Source: Lachnospiraceae bacterium A4 (GTDB lineage: Bacteria > Bacillota > Clostridia > Lachnospirales > Lachnospiraceae). From it: a stretch of DNA of 64,000 bases. Made by a program: the position numbers and the translations under genes. The stretch covers positions 353,269 through 417,268 of the forward strand of contig KE159560.1 of the NCBI GenBank assembly GCA_000403215.2, given 5' to 3'. Shown here piece after piece: positions 1 to 8,387 of the stretch. The first letter of the stretch is position 1. Each line of letters begins with the position of its first letter. The notes under the pieces were generated by a model, which searched no databases, was not told the origin of the DNA, and was given only the letters and a program-made list of their open reading frames with translations.

Positions 1-511
1 TTTTTTCCGCCTTTTGGCGCAAAAACCCGAATTATACATAACGCGAATAATTCAGAGGCTACAGGAAAAGTCAGAAGAACAATGGGATTTTCTGGCTTCT
101 TAGTGGTACAAACTTTCAACTGTCAAGGATTATAGATTTATCGCGAAAAAAGCTGCAAAGACAAAAATACACCAAAATATGTTATCAAAATTTATTATTG
201 GATTGCAGATCTATAACAAAAAAACTACACAAAAAATTTGTTATCAAAAAATCTAAAAAACAAAAACTACGCAAAAAAATTTGTACCAACTAAAATTCTA
301 TATAAAAAAATATATCAATTATTCATATCATTATATTTGATTAGTACAATTATTCAAATCGCAGATTTACAGCTCCAATTGAAAATAGAAACCTAAAAAA
401 CACTTCAGTGAGTTTCTATGAAACTTTGATTTAAATCCCCAATTCAGAAACCTAAATTTACAGCCCCATTTGAAACCTCACTAAAATGTTTCACTGTTCT
501 AAAATGCTATT
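1..511. other. AT-rich gene-free stretch with degenerate repeats
   Basis: I see no credible gene here. It holds three degenerate direct repeats (161-290, listed separately). There are also two looser repeats around 365-380 and 457-473 that share a TTTACAGC[TC]CC core followed by TTGAAA. It lies 3' of the antitoxin gene, where a toxin partner might have been expected, and no toxin-like frame is visible. Confidence 0.5.
161..290. repeat. three degenerate ~30-bp direct repeats
   Basis: Units at about 161-190, 216-249 and 260-290 each read ACAAAAA, then a TAC core, then an A-rich run, then TTTGTTATC or a close variant. Spacing is roughly 45-55 bp. The composition is very AT-rich, so part of the likeness may be chance. 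Protein-binding sites or remnants of a mobile-element end are possible. Confidence 0.35.
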
Positions 512-1567
512 CTAAAAAGCTCTAATTTTCTTAGCCATGCTGTAAGGAATGATATCGCCCCGATTGGTTTGCTGAAAAGCGGCTTCCTCCTGTATGGAAT
601 CAACAAAATCAGATGCGCTATAATTTCTAAATTTTGCAGCAACCGTATCCAAAATAACCATTTCATTTTTAGACAATTCAGATCTGTCCAATGCAGTGTT
701 TGGATAAAAATGATATTTTGTATACTCATACTCCTCTTCTGCCTGAACATTGACATTTTTGAGTTGCGTCAAACTTTGGTGCCCGATAGGGAATGCACCC
801 AGCCGCTCATGCCGATATGCCAGCCCTGTCATTGAATTATTGTATGTTTTATAAAATAAGGCATCGGCGTACCAAAGCATGTTCATTAGCTGAACTTTAT
901 AAAGCTCTGAAGCCTGTTCTGCATAATAGGAAATCATACTTTCAATTTTATTGATATCGAGAAGTTTATAACCATTGTAGTCCGAAGGAATTGAAAACTT
1001 AACATATGCACTTACAAGCGGCTGCCGTGACAGATATTCTTTCCCATAAGTATCCAATTTTTCAATCATCTTGGTTCGAATCTGCATTCTCTTTGGTCCT
1101 TGAAATTTGTCGCCGTTCTTATCTAAAAATTGAATTGCCATGAGCGGATTTTCTTTGATGAGACGCAGCATCGTATCGTATGCTTCATCTTGGATTGCCT
1201 TGCTCTCATACCGGGCAATCGTCGCCTCTCCCCAGCCGAGCAGTTTTGCTAACTCCACCTGTGTCAAACCGTAATTTTCACGGACAGTTACAATCTCATC
1301 TGAGGTGAAGAGATTGTGGGCTTTTCGGTAAGCATTTCTTGCAGACATTAGATTTGCATCATCTAAAGCAACGGTTTTAAATTCATTACGTTCCTTGCGA
1401 TCTGACGCACTCCCACTATTCTTGCAACTATAAAAATGTTCTTCGTAAAATACCTTTTCACCTTTGATTGTAGTACTGGTCATTCTCGCACGTTCCTCAA
1501 CCTGATGAAATGTATTGCAGACTGGGCAATCTGTATGAACTGTCTTTACCAACGCACTTTTTGCCAT
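512..1567 (-). CDS. YgiT-type zinc finger / HTH / SocA (Panacea, DUF4065)-like antitoxin
   Basis: The protein begins with a zinc-knuckle region (TDCPVCNTFHQ near residue 14, with a later cysteine near residue 48). An XRE-type helix-turn-helix follows (about 75-130, with LTQVELAKLLGWGEATIARY). The C-terminal domain (about 180-350) has the WYADALFYKTY and GAFPIGHQSL features typical of SocA/Panacea antitoxins. Members of this family bind their own promoter and neutralise varied toxins. The ATG at 1567 is preferred because an AGGAGG lies 8 nt upstream; an in-frame GTG at 1576 overlaps that ribosome binding site. No toxin gene is visible next to it, so it may be an orphan. The family call is fairly sure; the partner is unknown. 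Confidence 0.8.
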   Translation of the reverse strand: MAKSALVKTVHTDCPVCNTFHQVEERARMTSTTIKGEKVFYEEHFYSCKNSGSASDRKERNEFKTVALDDANLMSARNAYRKAHNLFTSDEIVTVRENYGLTQVELAKLLGWGEATIARYESKAIQDEAYDTMLRLIKENPLMAIQFLDKNGDKFQGPKRMQIRTKMIEKLDTYGKEYLSRQPLVSAYVKFSIPSDYNGYKLLDINKIESMISYYAEQASELYKVQLMNMLWYADALFYKTYNNSMTGLAYRHERLGAFPIGHQSLTQLKNVNVQAEEEYEYTKYHFYPNTALDRSELSKNEMVILDTVAAKFRNYSASDFVDSIQEEAAFQQTNRGDIIPYSMAKKIRAF

Positions 1568-1589
1568 TTTTCGCACCTCCTAATGCTTT

Positions 1590-1633
1590 AAACTATCAAT
1601 TGATATTATAACAATCAATTAATAGTTTGTCAA
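1590..1633 (-). promoter_or_regulatory. promoter and palindromic operator of the SocA-like antitoxin
   Basis: On the minus strand there is a consensus sigma-A promoter: TTGACA (1633-1628), a 17-nt spacer, and TATAAT (1610-1605). An inverted repeat with AAACTAT/ATAGTTT arms (about 1590-1605 and 1613-1628) covers the -10 and spacer, as expected for autorepression by a helix-turn-helix antitoxin. Confidence 0.75.
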
Positions 1634-2038
1634 TGTATAACCCTTTATTTTACTTGCTTTTGTAAGATTTATATTAAATAATTACTGTGCTTCTGTGATT
1701 GTTTTGCACTCATGTTTTTCATTCATGTGTTAGTTGCTTTTCGCAAAGGAAGAAATAGACTTTCCTGCATAGATATGCTATATTTTATTAGATCTGGAAA
1801 ATATTTAATTGATGATTCTCACTAGCTTATACATAGCCAAATAAAGAACCTGTATTTTTCCAGAATATTGAAACAGAATATTGAAATGAACATGCTCTAT
1901 TGTTAAAACACTATTACTTCTGCTACTTAAAAAAGTATAGTGATAGCTTTATGAAGCTTCATTTTATTTAGATTTTTCGGAATTATGCGTAAAAACACTG
2001 AAAGAATGTGTATACGCTGGAATCTGGAGGGAATTGAC
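1634..2038. other. AT-rich intergenic region
   Basis: This separates the divergent antitoxin and acetyltransferase genes. No coding frame or clear RNA structure was found. The near-repeat AGAATATTGAAA around 1860-1890 is the only pattern noted. Confidence 0.4.
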
Positions 2039-2503
2039 ATGAATTTGACATATAAAAAAGCAAAGATTGAAGATATAGACATCTTAACAGAAACAAGAAT
2101 ACAAGTTTTAAGAGCAGCGAATCAGTTGTCTAACGAGGTGGATCTGAGCGAGGTTCGAAAGCAGTCTTACCACTATTATCAAAAAGCGCTTTGTGATGGT
2201 ACACATGTTGCATATTTGATATTTGATGAACATCGCTTTGCCGGTGCTGGCGGTGTTAGTTTTTTTCAGGTAATGCCAACTTATCATAACCCAAGCGGAA
2301 AGAAAGCCTATATCATGAATATGTATACGAGTCCTGAATATAGAAGAAAGGGGATTGCGTACAAGACATTAGATCTGTTAGTTGTGGAGGCAAAAAGAAA
2401 AGGTATTACCTCCATCTCCCTAGAAGCAACAACTCTAGGGCGTCCTCTGTATGAAAAATATGGATTTATTAACATGAATAATGAAATGGAGTTGCCAAAA
2501 TAA
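2039..2503 (+). CDS. GNAT family N-acetyltransferase
   Basis: A protein of about 154 residues with the GNAT fold. The acetyl-CoA-binding stretch MYTSPEYRRKGIAYKTLD lies near residue 95. It is followed by the usual LEATTLGRPLYEKYGF end, where substrate and cofactor contacts lie in this family. The start at 2039 is chosen because GGAGGG lies just upstream; an in-frame upstream ATG at 1985 lacks a ribosome binding site. The acceptor substrate cannot be inferred. It stands alone, divergent from the antitoxin and ahead of the GntR operon. Confidence 0.85.
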   Translation: MNLTYKKAKIEDIDILTETRIQVLRAANQLSNEVDLSEVRKQSYHYYQKALCDGTHVAYLIFDEHRFAGAGGVSFFQVMPTYHNPSGKKAYIMNMYTSPEYRRKGIAYKTLDLLVVEAKRKGITSISLEATTLGRPLYEKYGFINMNNEMELPK

Positions 2504-2542
2504 GTATACACAGAAAATATTGAATGGGCGAAATTTTTGGGA

Positions 2543-2590
2543 TTGACACGCGCTTCAAACCTGCTATAATGTACTTATACATTAAGTACA
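2543..2590 (+). promoter_or_regulatory. promoter and GntR operator
   Basis: TTGACA (2543-2548), a 16-nt spacer and TATAAT (2565-2570) form a good sigma-A promoter. The perfect palindrome TGTACTTA-tacat-TAAGTACA (2570-2590) lies over the start-site region. It is the expected type of operator for the GntR/YtrA-like repressor encoded immediately downstream. Confidence 0.8.
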
Positions 2591-2614
2591 CTATACAAAC
2601 CGAGGTGATACACC

Positions 2615-2989
2615 ATAGAAATCATTATCAGCAACAATGCCAGCAAACCAATCTATGAACAAATCACATCTCAAATCAAAGCGATGATTATGAGCGGTGA
2701 GCTGCGCACTGGTGAAGCAATTCCTTCCATGCGGGCTTTGGCGAAGTCTATTCACGTGAGCGTTATCACGGTACAAAAAGCCTATGAGGATTTACAAAGA
2801 GACGGCTTTATCGAGACAACTGTCGGCAGGGGAAGTTTTGTCTCAGCGCAGAACAAGGAATTTTATCAAGAGGAACAGCAGCGGATTGCGGAGGAGCATT
2901 TGCAGGCAGCCGCCGAAATCGGGCGCGTGAGCAATATTTCTCTTGAAAAACTGATAGAACTGCTGACTTTATTTTATGAGGAGGCGTGA
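2615..2989 (+). CDS. GntR family regulator (YtrA-like), apparent ATA start
   Basis: A short GntR/YtrA-type repressor: an N-terminal winged helix-turn-helix (PIYEQITSQIK, then IPSMRALAKSIHVS and a GRGSFV wing) and a short helical tail. Such proteins control adjacent ABC transporter genes. The complete domain requires translation from about 2615, where the codon in the normal start position is ATA, 8 nt after an AGGTG. The next in-frame ATG (2684) would remove the first helix of the domain. The gene either uses a rare ATA start or has lost its ATG. It ends 1 nt before the ABC ATPase start. Confidence 0.8.
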   Translation: MEIIISNNASKPIYEQITSQIKAMIMSGELRTGEAIPSMRALAKSIHVSVITVQKAYEDLQRDGFIETTVGRGSFVSAQNKEFYQEEQQRIAEEHLQAAAEIGRVSNISLEKLIELLTLFYEEA

Positions 2990-2990
2990 C

Positions 2991-3854
2991 ATGGAAAATA
3001 TTTTAGAGCTACAGCAGATTTCCAAGACCTTTCCAAAATCCAATTTTACGCTGGACAATGTGTCATTCTCACTGCCCTACGGTGCGATTGGCGGCTTTGT
3101 CGGCGAAAACGGGGCGGGCAAGACGACCACGATTGGGTGTATTTTGAACACGGTCAGGAAGGACAATGGAACTGTAAAATTATTTGGCAGGGAAATGCTG
3201 GACGTCGACACAGCGCTCCGCGAGAAAATCGGTGTCGTCTACGACGGCGATAATTTTCCCAGCTTCTGGACCGCAAAACAGTTGTCGCGCGTGATGGCAG
3301 GATTTTATGCGCAGTGGGACGATGCCTTGTTCTGGCACTATCTCAAACGGTTTCAATTATTGCCTGAGCAAAAGCTCAGGAACTATTCCAGAGGAATGAC
3401 GATGAAGCTGGCGATTGCTGTCGCGCTGTCCCACCGTCCACAGCTACTGATTTTAGATGAGGCGACCAGTGGGCTGGACCCTGTGATGCGCGATGAAATG
3501 CTGGACGTATTTCTTGAATTTGTTCAGGACGAGCGCCACTCTGTTCTTCTCTCCTCCCATATCACAAGCGATCTGGAGAAGGTAGCGGACTACATTACGT
3601 TTCTACACAATGGCAGACTCCTCATGACGGTTTCTAAAAATGATTTGGCCTATCGCTATGCGGTCATGCGATGCAGGGAAAACCAGTTTCGCGCGCTGGA
3701 CTCGGGCGATATCATTGCTTACCGAAAACGCGATTATCAGATTGACGTTCTGGTATCTGATGGGGAAGCCGCCAGAAAAAAGTATCATGATGTTGTGGTT
3801 GACCATGTTTCAATTGATGAGATGCTGCTGTTATTGATAAAGGGGATTCGATAA
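2991..3854 (+). CDS. ABC transporter ATP-binding protein (YtrB-like)
   Basis: A cytoplasmic ATPase subunit of 287 residues. It has Walker A GENGAGKTT, a degenerate signature NYSRGMTMK, Walker B LLILDEATSG, and the switch histidine in LLSSH. The ATG at 2991 follows GAGGAGG and lies right after the GntR stop. The stop codon overlaps the permease start by 1 nt, indicating translational coupling. The arrangement GntR-ATPase-permease matches YtrA-type systems that respond to cell-envelope stress; the substrate is unknown. Confidence 0.9.
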   Translation: MENILELQQISKTFPKSNFTLDNVSFSLPYGAIGGFVGENGAGKTTTIGCILNTVRKDNGTVKLFGREMLDVDTALREKIGVVYDGDNFPSFWTAKQLSRVMAGFYAQWDDALFWHYLKRFQLLPEQKLRNYSRGMTMKLAIAVALSHRPQLLILDEATSGLDPVMRDEMLDVFLEFVQDERHSVLLSSHITSDLEKVADYITFLHNGRLLMTVSKNDLAYRYAVMRCRENQFRALDSGDIIAYRKRDYQIDVLVSDGEAARKKYHDVVVDHVSIDEMLLLLIKGIR

Positions 3855-4498
3855 TGAGAGGACTTTTAAAAAATAATATCTATGCGACGCTTTCGGGCGG
3901 GAAGCTCTTTGGTATTTTTATGTGCCTTGTGGGAAGTATTGCGGTCAGCGTTGTCAGCCAGTCCCTGTTGATTGGCTACGGGCTAACCGGCATTGTTGGT
4001 TTTACGGTATGTGCATTGATTGTCGTCCAAAAAGAGTTTACATCAAAATGGGGAAAGTACAAGCTGACACTGCCTGTGCGGCGGGCAGACATTATCAAAA
4101 GCCAATTCTGGAATCATTTGATTTGGCTTTTGGTCGGGGTTGTCTTTGCCGGAGCCGGAATCGGCTTATCGTGGCTTTTTCATGGCTGTCAGTTTGACCA
4201 GCCTCTCGATATACTGATGCTGTTTGCACTTGGTGTCAGTATCAGCCTGTTTCTGGGTGCGCTGTACTTTCCTCTTTTTTATCTAATCGGCGAAGAACGA
4301 GGAGAAATCATTCTGGGGATTGCACTGCTCTGCGCCTTTGTCATGGACTGGGGACTGATCAGCATACTCAACGACTTATTCGGACCGGGGAGGACTGCAA
4401 TATTAATCGAGACAGCGGCGCTGTTTGTGTGCTCTCTGTCCGCGTTCTTCTTATCCTGTCCGCTGACAACATGGATTTACAGCAGGAAGGAATATTAA
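3854..4498 (+). CDS. ABC-2 type transporter permease
   Basis: A 214-residue membrane protein with about six hydrophobic segments, in the ABC-2 permease style. The short loop KEFTSKWGKYKLTLPVRRADII after the second segment is typical of coupling loops in this family. The start overlaps the ATPase stop (TAATG), so the two are co-translated. It presumably forms the membrane part of the transporter with the preceding ATPase. Confidence 0.85.
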   Translation: MRGLLKNNIYATLSGGKLFGIFMCLVGSIAVSVVSQSLLIGYGLTGIVGFTVCALIVVQKEFTSKWGKYKLTLPVRRADIIKSQFWNHLIWLLVGVVFAGAGIGLSWLFHGCQFDQPLDILMLFALGVSISLFLGALYFPLFYLIGEERGEIILGIALLCAFVMDWGLISILNDLFGPGRTAILIETAALFVCSLSAFFLSCPLTTWIYSRKEY

Positions 4499-4514
4499 TC
4501 CTAAGATAAAGCAG

Positions 4515-4775
4515 ATGGCAGGCTTGCGGAAAGGAAAGTGTTTGGTTTGCATTGTGCTTGGATTTTTCATTGGCGGTATGACTTTGGTCGCATTTGTATT
4601 TGCAGGAGCAGCTATGGTTACTTCAGGCAATGATTTTGCTATATCAGGGTTTCTAGGTTATGCAGCGATTAGTGCTCTTTTGCTTCTGGCAGCAGCCGGC
4701 TTTGCCATATTAAATATAAAATATATTTTCAGCAATCAGACCCAATGGAAAATGCTTATGGAAAACCACAATTAA
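4515..4775 (+). CDS. small membrane protein of the GntR-ABC operon
   Basis: An 86-residue protein with two strong hydrophobic segments (about 10-35 and 45-70) and a polar C-terminus. It begins 16 nt after the permease stop on the same strand, so it is probably the last gene of the operon. No family was recognised. Its stop codon overlaps the stop of the convergent lipoprotein gene. Confidence 0.6.
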   Translation: MAGLRKGKCLVCIVLGFFIGGMTLVAFVFAGAAMVTSGNDFAISGFLGYAAISALLLLAAAGFAILNIKYIFSNQTQWKMLMENHN

Positions 4776-6133
4776 AATCCTAACCAGCGGTCAACCACGG
4801 TTCCATCAATAGCATTGACCGTCAGCACACTTTTATTTGCATCTCTGAACGATTTCGGGGTGATTCCATCATAGGAAATGGTACACGAGCCATAAAAGTC
4901 CCAGACCGGAACAAGCTTTCCTTCGCGCTTCCCCGAATATGGATCGTAAATCCGCATATATCCCAAGGTGATTTTATCAATATGATAATTTACTGCTTGG
5001 GGCGGCGTGCCATAATCCCCTTCGTCAGCGCTTTTATCTATAAATAGCGCTGCATTCTGCACCTGCATCATTTTGTCAAACACCGCCATAATGTCAGAGA
5101 ATGGGAGCAGCTCCATCTTATTTGTATCTGGACTGCCAATATCGTATTGATTTGCAAAACAGATTTCGTCGATTCCATCTTTCGTGATGTAAATGTCTAA
5201 CGTCTCATACCCCCAGCGCACTGCATCGTTTTCCATACCCATTTTTGCACCGCCGGAAACCGCTGTGTAGGTGATGGGGACTGCGTGAAGATTTCTTGTA
5301 TAATGAAACGCGTAGCCAGCATTGATCATATCCTTTTTCTGTGGTGCACCGCTGTAGCCAAGGCGAAGCCCGAGTACAAGCTCTGACGAATGGACCTGCA
5401 TACCCGTCAGATTTAGCCTGTCCACGGCTTCATCTGCCAGCCTTTGAGCCTCCGTTTTTGTCATACCGATTTCGCCAGAAAGCTCTAACTCGTCTGGCAC
5501 CCATGCATATAACTGTTTCATGGGTGCATGCTCCGACCAGATTGCAGCGTGCTTCTCTGCCAGCGCAGCTACACTGTCTATCCTTTTTGCCCACACTTTC
5601 ATAGGAAATGCATCTGTCTTGGTGAGGTTATATCTGTAACAGCTTCCGTCCGCTGTCTCAACAAAACTGTTGATTTGCTTTACACTTCCCTGTTCAGGCG
5701 CCCACGGGTCAATTAATTCTTCCTGAAATACATAGGGCGTTTCTAATGCGGTGTAAGTATTTGCATCATATACATCTGCATCGCCAAACAATGCCTGTGT
5801 AACCGCGTCAATTTCCTTCTGTGTAAAGGAATGCTGGCTCACAGGGATAATTGGGATTGAATTTACCGGCGGAACCGTAATCTCTGCATCAACAGAAAGA
5901 CTGATTTTCCCTGTCTGGTCTGACGATTCACTTTGCCAGTGCTCAGGAACCTTTAATTTTTCACGCAAACTGACAAGTGTGTCATATTTTTGTTCTTTTA
6001 CAGTCTCCTTTGCGATCACAAGCTTGGGTTCACTCTTCTGCTGTACAAGCAAGCTTTCCGAAGCGCTGGCGCAGCCTCCTACTATCCCGATACTGATGAA
6101 TGCTGCTAATGCTGTCACATTTCTTTGATTCAT
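4772..6133 (-). CDS. DUF6034-like lipoprotein
   Basis: A 453-residue secreted lipoprotein. It has an N-terminal hydrophobic segment ending in the lipobox IVGGC (cysteine near 21). Processing and lipid anchoring on the outer face of the membrane are expected. The rest resembles the DUF6034 family and has no recognised catalytic motif. The ATG follows AGGAGG with an 8-nt spacer. It lies downstream of the histidine kinase. A response-regulator box at 6215-6232 suggests it is an output of that system, perhaps an envelope sensor or protective factor. Confidence 0.8.
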   Translation of the reverse strand: MNQRNVTALAAFISIGIVGGCASASESLLVQQKSEPKLVIAKETVKEQKYDTLVSLREKLKVPEHWQSESSDQTGKISLSVDAEITVPPVNSIPIIPVSQHSFTQKEIDAVTQALFGDADVYDANTYTALETPYVFQEELIDPWAPEQGSVKQINSFVETADGSCYRYNLTKTDAFPMKVWAKRIDSVAALAEKHAAIWSEHAPMKQLYAWVPDELELSGEIGMTKTEAQRLADEAVDRLNLTGMQVHSSELVLGLRLGYSGAPQKKDMINAGYAFHYTRNLHAVPITYTAVSGGAKMGMENDAVRWGYETLDIYITKDGIDEICFANQYDIGSPDTNKMELLPFSDIMAVFDKMMQVQNAALFIDKSADEGDYGTPPQAVNYHIDKITLGYMRIYDPYSGKREGKLVPVWDFYGSCTISYDGITPKSFRDANKSVLTVNAIDGTVVDRWLGF

Positions 6134-6214
6134 TTTGATATCCTCCTTCTCGCGTTTTCATATTTTTACCACATTCATAGTACACCAGCTTCTTTATACA
6201 AATCTTCTGTAGTT

Positions 6215-6232
6215 TGTAACCGACCTGTAAAA
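6215..6232 (-). promoter_or_regulatory. predicted response-regulator box for the lipoprotein gene
   Basis: On the plus strand this reads TGTAACCGACCTGTAA. The same pattern TGTAACCGA-nn-TGTAA recurs at 8352-8368 in front of the response-regulator gene. Tandem half-sites about 10 bp apart are the usual target of OmpR-type regulators. The site begins 3 nt after the kinase stop and about 80 nt before the lipoprotein start. Confidence 0.6.
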
Positions 6233-6234
6233 CC

Positions 6235-7638
6235 CTACCACAAAATCACAATCCGCGTGCCCTGCCCTTCTGTACTTTCAATCCTAAGTTTCCACCCATG
6301 TAACTGTACAATCTGCTGGCACAGTGCAAGTCCGAGTCCTGCACCGCCTTCTTTGCGTGAGCGGGATTTATCCACCATATAAAACGCTTCTGTCACGCGG
6401 TGAAGTTCTTCCGATGGAATCCCCTTTCCAAAATCCTCCACCACAATTTGTCCAGCCGACGCCGCTATGAAAATCCGCCCGCCTGTCTCAGACGCCTTAC
6501 ATGCATTGTCTACCAAGTTTAGCAATAACGAAATCATGAAATCTGTATCCAGCTCTTTTTTCAAATCAATGGGCACACAGCACGTTTCCAGATGCAGTTT
6601 TTTTTCCTGTAACTGACATGCAGACAACACTGTTATTCTGTCTAGTATTGTCTGAATTGTAAGCTCTCTCAATTCCAGCGGTGAATCATTAGGTTCACAG
6701 AGTCCCGAAAGCATCAGCAGCTTTTCTGACAGATGTGTCATTCTTTTCGCTTCATCTATGATAAACACAAGTGCCTTATTCTGCTCATCTGGGCTAAGAC
6801 GCAGGGTCAGCAGCATATCTGCATTGGCTAGAACTGCCGTTAGCGGAGTCCTCATTTCATGTGCCAAGCTGCCCAGAAGCTGCTTTTGCTGTCTGTTCCG
6901 CGCTGTGACAGCTTCAATATGTTCTCTGATTTGTATTGTCATCTGCTGAAAACACGCTGTCAGTTCTCCGATTTCATTCTTTTCCGAAAAAATGACACAG
7001 TTGTTATAATCTCCCTGCGCAATGCGGGTGGCAGCACATTTTAATTCATAGAGCGGCAGCAGCAGGCGGCGAATCTGACGGTAAATTATGATGCCGACAA
7101 TTCCCAGTATCATAGCACAGAAGCCTATTCCCTGCATCAATATTTTTCTGCTTCGCAGAGTTATATCCGTCACGTCCTGATAGACTGCAAGACTGTACTC
7201 GTCCATTCCGATCGGAATATTTTGTTGAAAAAAGATCAATATTTTTTTCCCGCCCACATTCTGCGGCGCACTGACCCAAATTTCACACTGGCCAGCTTCG
7301 CTGTACATCGCCTTGAGCAGACGCTGGTCAAATTCATATGGAGAGGTGTTCCGCACTTCTTTTTCCGCTCTCCACAGCACCCCCTGATCTCTGAAAATAT
7401 CAGAAAAAGCACGGATAAGAACTGCCTCCGCAACGACTTTTTCCACTTGCCCGTTTGCCTCACGCTGCACATACTCCCGAAGGCTGGAAATATTATTTTT
7501 AAATGCTTTTATTCCATAGTTCTTTGTATCAGACAAACTCTGCCGCAGCATTGCTGAGTACAAAAGAAGAAGAATACCGACTGCCAGCACGGTCATGCCA
7601 AGAAATACCTGCATATAAATCTTATGAAACAGCTTCAT
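6235..7638 (-). CDS. sensor histidine kinase (OmpR-partner type)
   Basis: A 467-residue membrane kinase. It has transmembrane segments near 10-30 and 168-190 flanking an extracytoplasmic sensor region, then a HAMP-like linker (about 190-245). The phosphoacceptor H box LAHEMRTPL, N box NLVDNACKA, G1 VEDFGKGIP and G2 GGAGLGLAL follow. The ATG overlaps the response-regulator stop by 4 nt (ATGA), so the pair is co-translated. The signal is unknown; the linked lipoprotein suggests an envelope function. Confidence 0.92.
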   Translation of the reverse strand: MKLFHKIYMQVFLGMTVLAVGILLLLYSAMLRQSLSDTKNYGIKAFKNNISSLREYVQREANGQVEKVVAEAVLIRAFSDIFRDQGVLWRAEKEVRNTSPYEFDQRLLKAMYSEAGQCEIWVSAPQNVGGKKILIFFQQNIPIGMDEYSLAVYQDVTDITLRSRKILMQGIGFCAMILGIVGIIIYRQIRRLLLPLYELKCAATRIAQGDYNNCVIFSEKNEIGELTACFQQMTIQIREHIEAVTARNRQQKQLLGSLAHEMRTPLTAVLANADMLLTLRLSPDEQNKALVFIIDEAKRMTHLSEKLLMLSGLCEPNDSPLELRELTIQTILDRITVLSACQLQEKKLHLETCCVPIDLKKELDTDFMISLLLNLVDNACKASETGGRIFIAASAGQIVVEDFGKGIPSEELHRVTEAFYMVDKSRSRKEGGAGLGLALCQQIVQLHGWKLRIESTEGQGTRIVILW

Positions 7639-8300
7639 TCGTCTGCCTCCAGCCGGTATCCGACTCTGGGAATGGTTCTTATAACCTCCTCAAATCCTAA
7701 TTTCCTGCGAATGCGCCCCACATGGGCATCTACTGTTCTCGTTTCCCCTTCAAATTCGATTCCCCAGAGCGCGCCTAATAACTGGCTTCTTGTCAGTGCC
7801 TTATTCTTATTGCGCACAAGCATCATCAGACAGTCAAATTCCTTTGGTTTGAGATAGATTTCCTTTCCGTTTTTAGTTACGGTCCGCTTTTCTGTATGGA
7901 TAATTACATCTCGAATCTGAATATCCACATCATATGTGTTGTTTCTTTTCAACACTTTATCAATTCTCACCAGCAGCTCAAGCATCTCAAAAGGCTTTGT
8001 CATATAGTCCTCTGCGCCCTCTGTTAATCCTCTCACTTTGTCAGACAGGTCACTTCGCGCCGTTAGAAAAATAACTGGTATTTCATAGCGCCGCAGTTCT
8101 GGAAGCAGCGCAAACCCATCTTTTCCCGGAAGCATAATATCGACCACTGCGCAGCCGAAGTCATGCTGTTCTGCCAGTGCCGCGCTCGCCGCCTCCCCGT
8201 CAAAAAAGGAGGTCACGCGATATCCCGTTGCCCTCAGGCTCATACTGATTACGCTATTAATTGCCTCCTCGTCCTCGATTACCAGAATTTTGATACTCAT
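7635..8300 (-). CDS. OmpR/PhoB family response regulator
   Basis: An N-terminal receiver domain with the acidic pair VIEDEE, the phosphoacceptor aspartate in VVDIMLPG and the lysine in TKPFEM. A C-terminal winged-helix DNA-binding domain ends with the TVDAHVGRIRRKLG recognition helix. The start at 8300 is chosen because AGGAGGAGG lies about 10 nt upstream; upstream in-frame codons overlap or precede it. It is co-translated with the kinase. The box at 8352-8368 implies autoregulation. Confidence 0.92.
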   Translation of the reverse strand: MSIKILVIEDEEAINSVISMSLRATGYRVTSFFDGEAASAALAEQHDFGCAVVDIMLPGKDGFALLPELRRYEIPVIFLTARSDLSDKVRGLTEGAEDYMTKPFEMLELLVRIDKVLKRNNTYDVDIQIRDVIIHTEKRTVTKNGKEIYLKPKEFDCLMMLVRNKNKALTRSQLLGALWGIEFEGETRTVDAHVGRIRRKLGFEEVIRTIPRVGYRLEADE

Positions 8301-8351
8301 CGTCACAGTCCTCCTCCTGATATTATTATGCCACAAAACAGGCGGCTGTGG

Positions 8352-8368
8352 TGTAACCGATTTGTAAC
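8352..8368 (-). promoter_or_regulatory. predicted response-regulator box upstream of the two-component operon
   Basis: TGTAACCGATTTGTAAC on the plus strand matches the box at 6215-6232. On the minus strand it is a GTTACA-N6/7-GTTACA type tandem repeat. It lies about 50 nt upstream of the regulator start, consistent with activation from a -35-proximal site. Confidence 0.6.
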
Positions 8369-8387
8369 AAAAAACTGGTGATTTGCG

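Noticed and set aside
1-30. CCGCCTTTTGGCG hairpin at the left edge as a terminator
   Set aside because: Neither strand has a T run directly after the stem.
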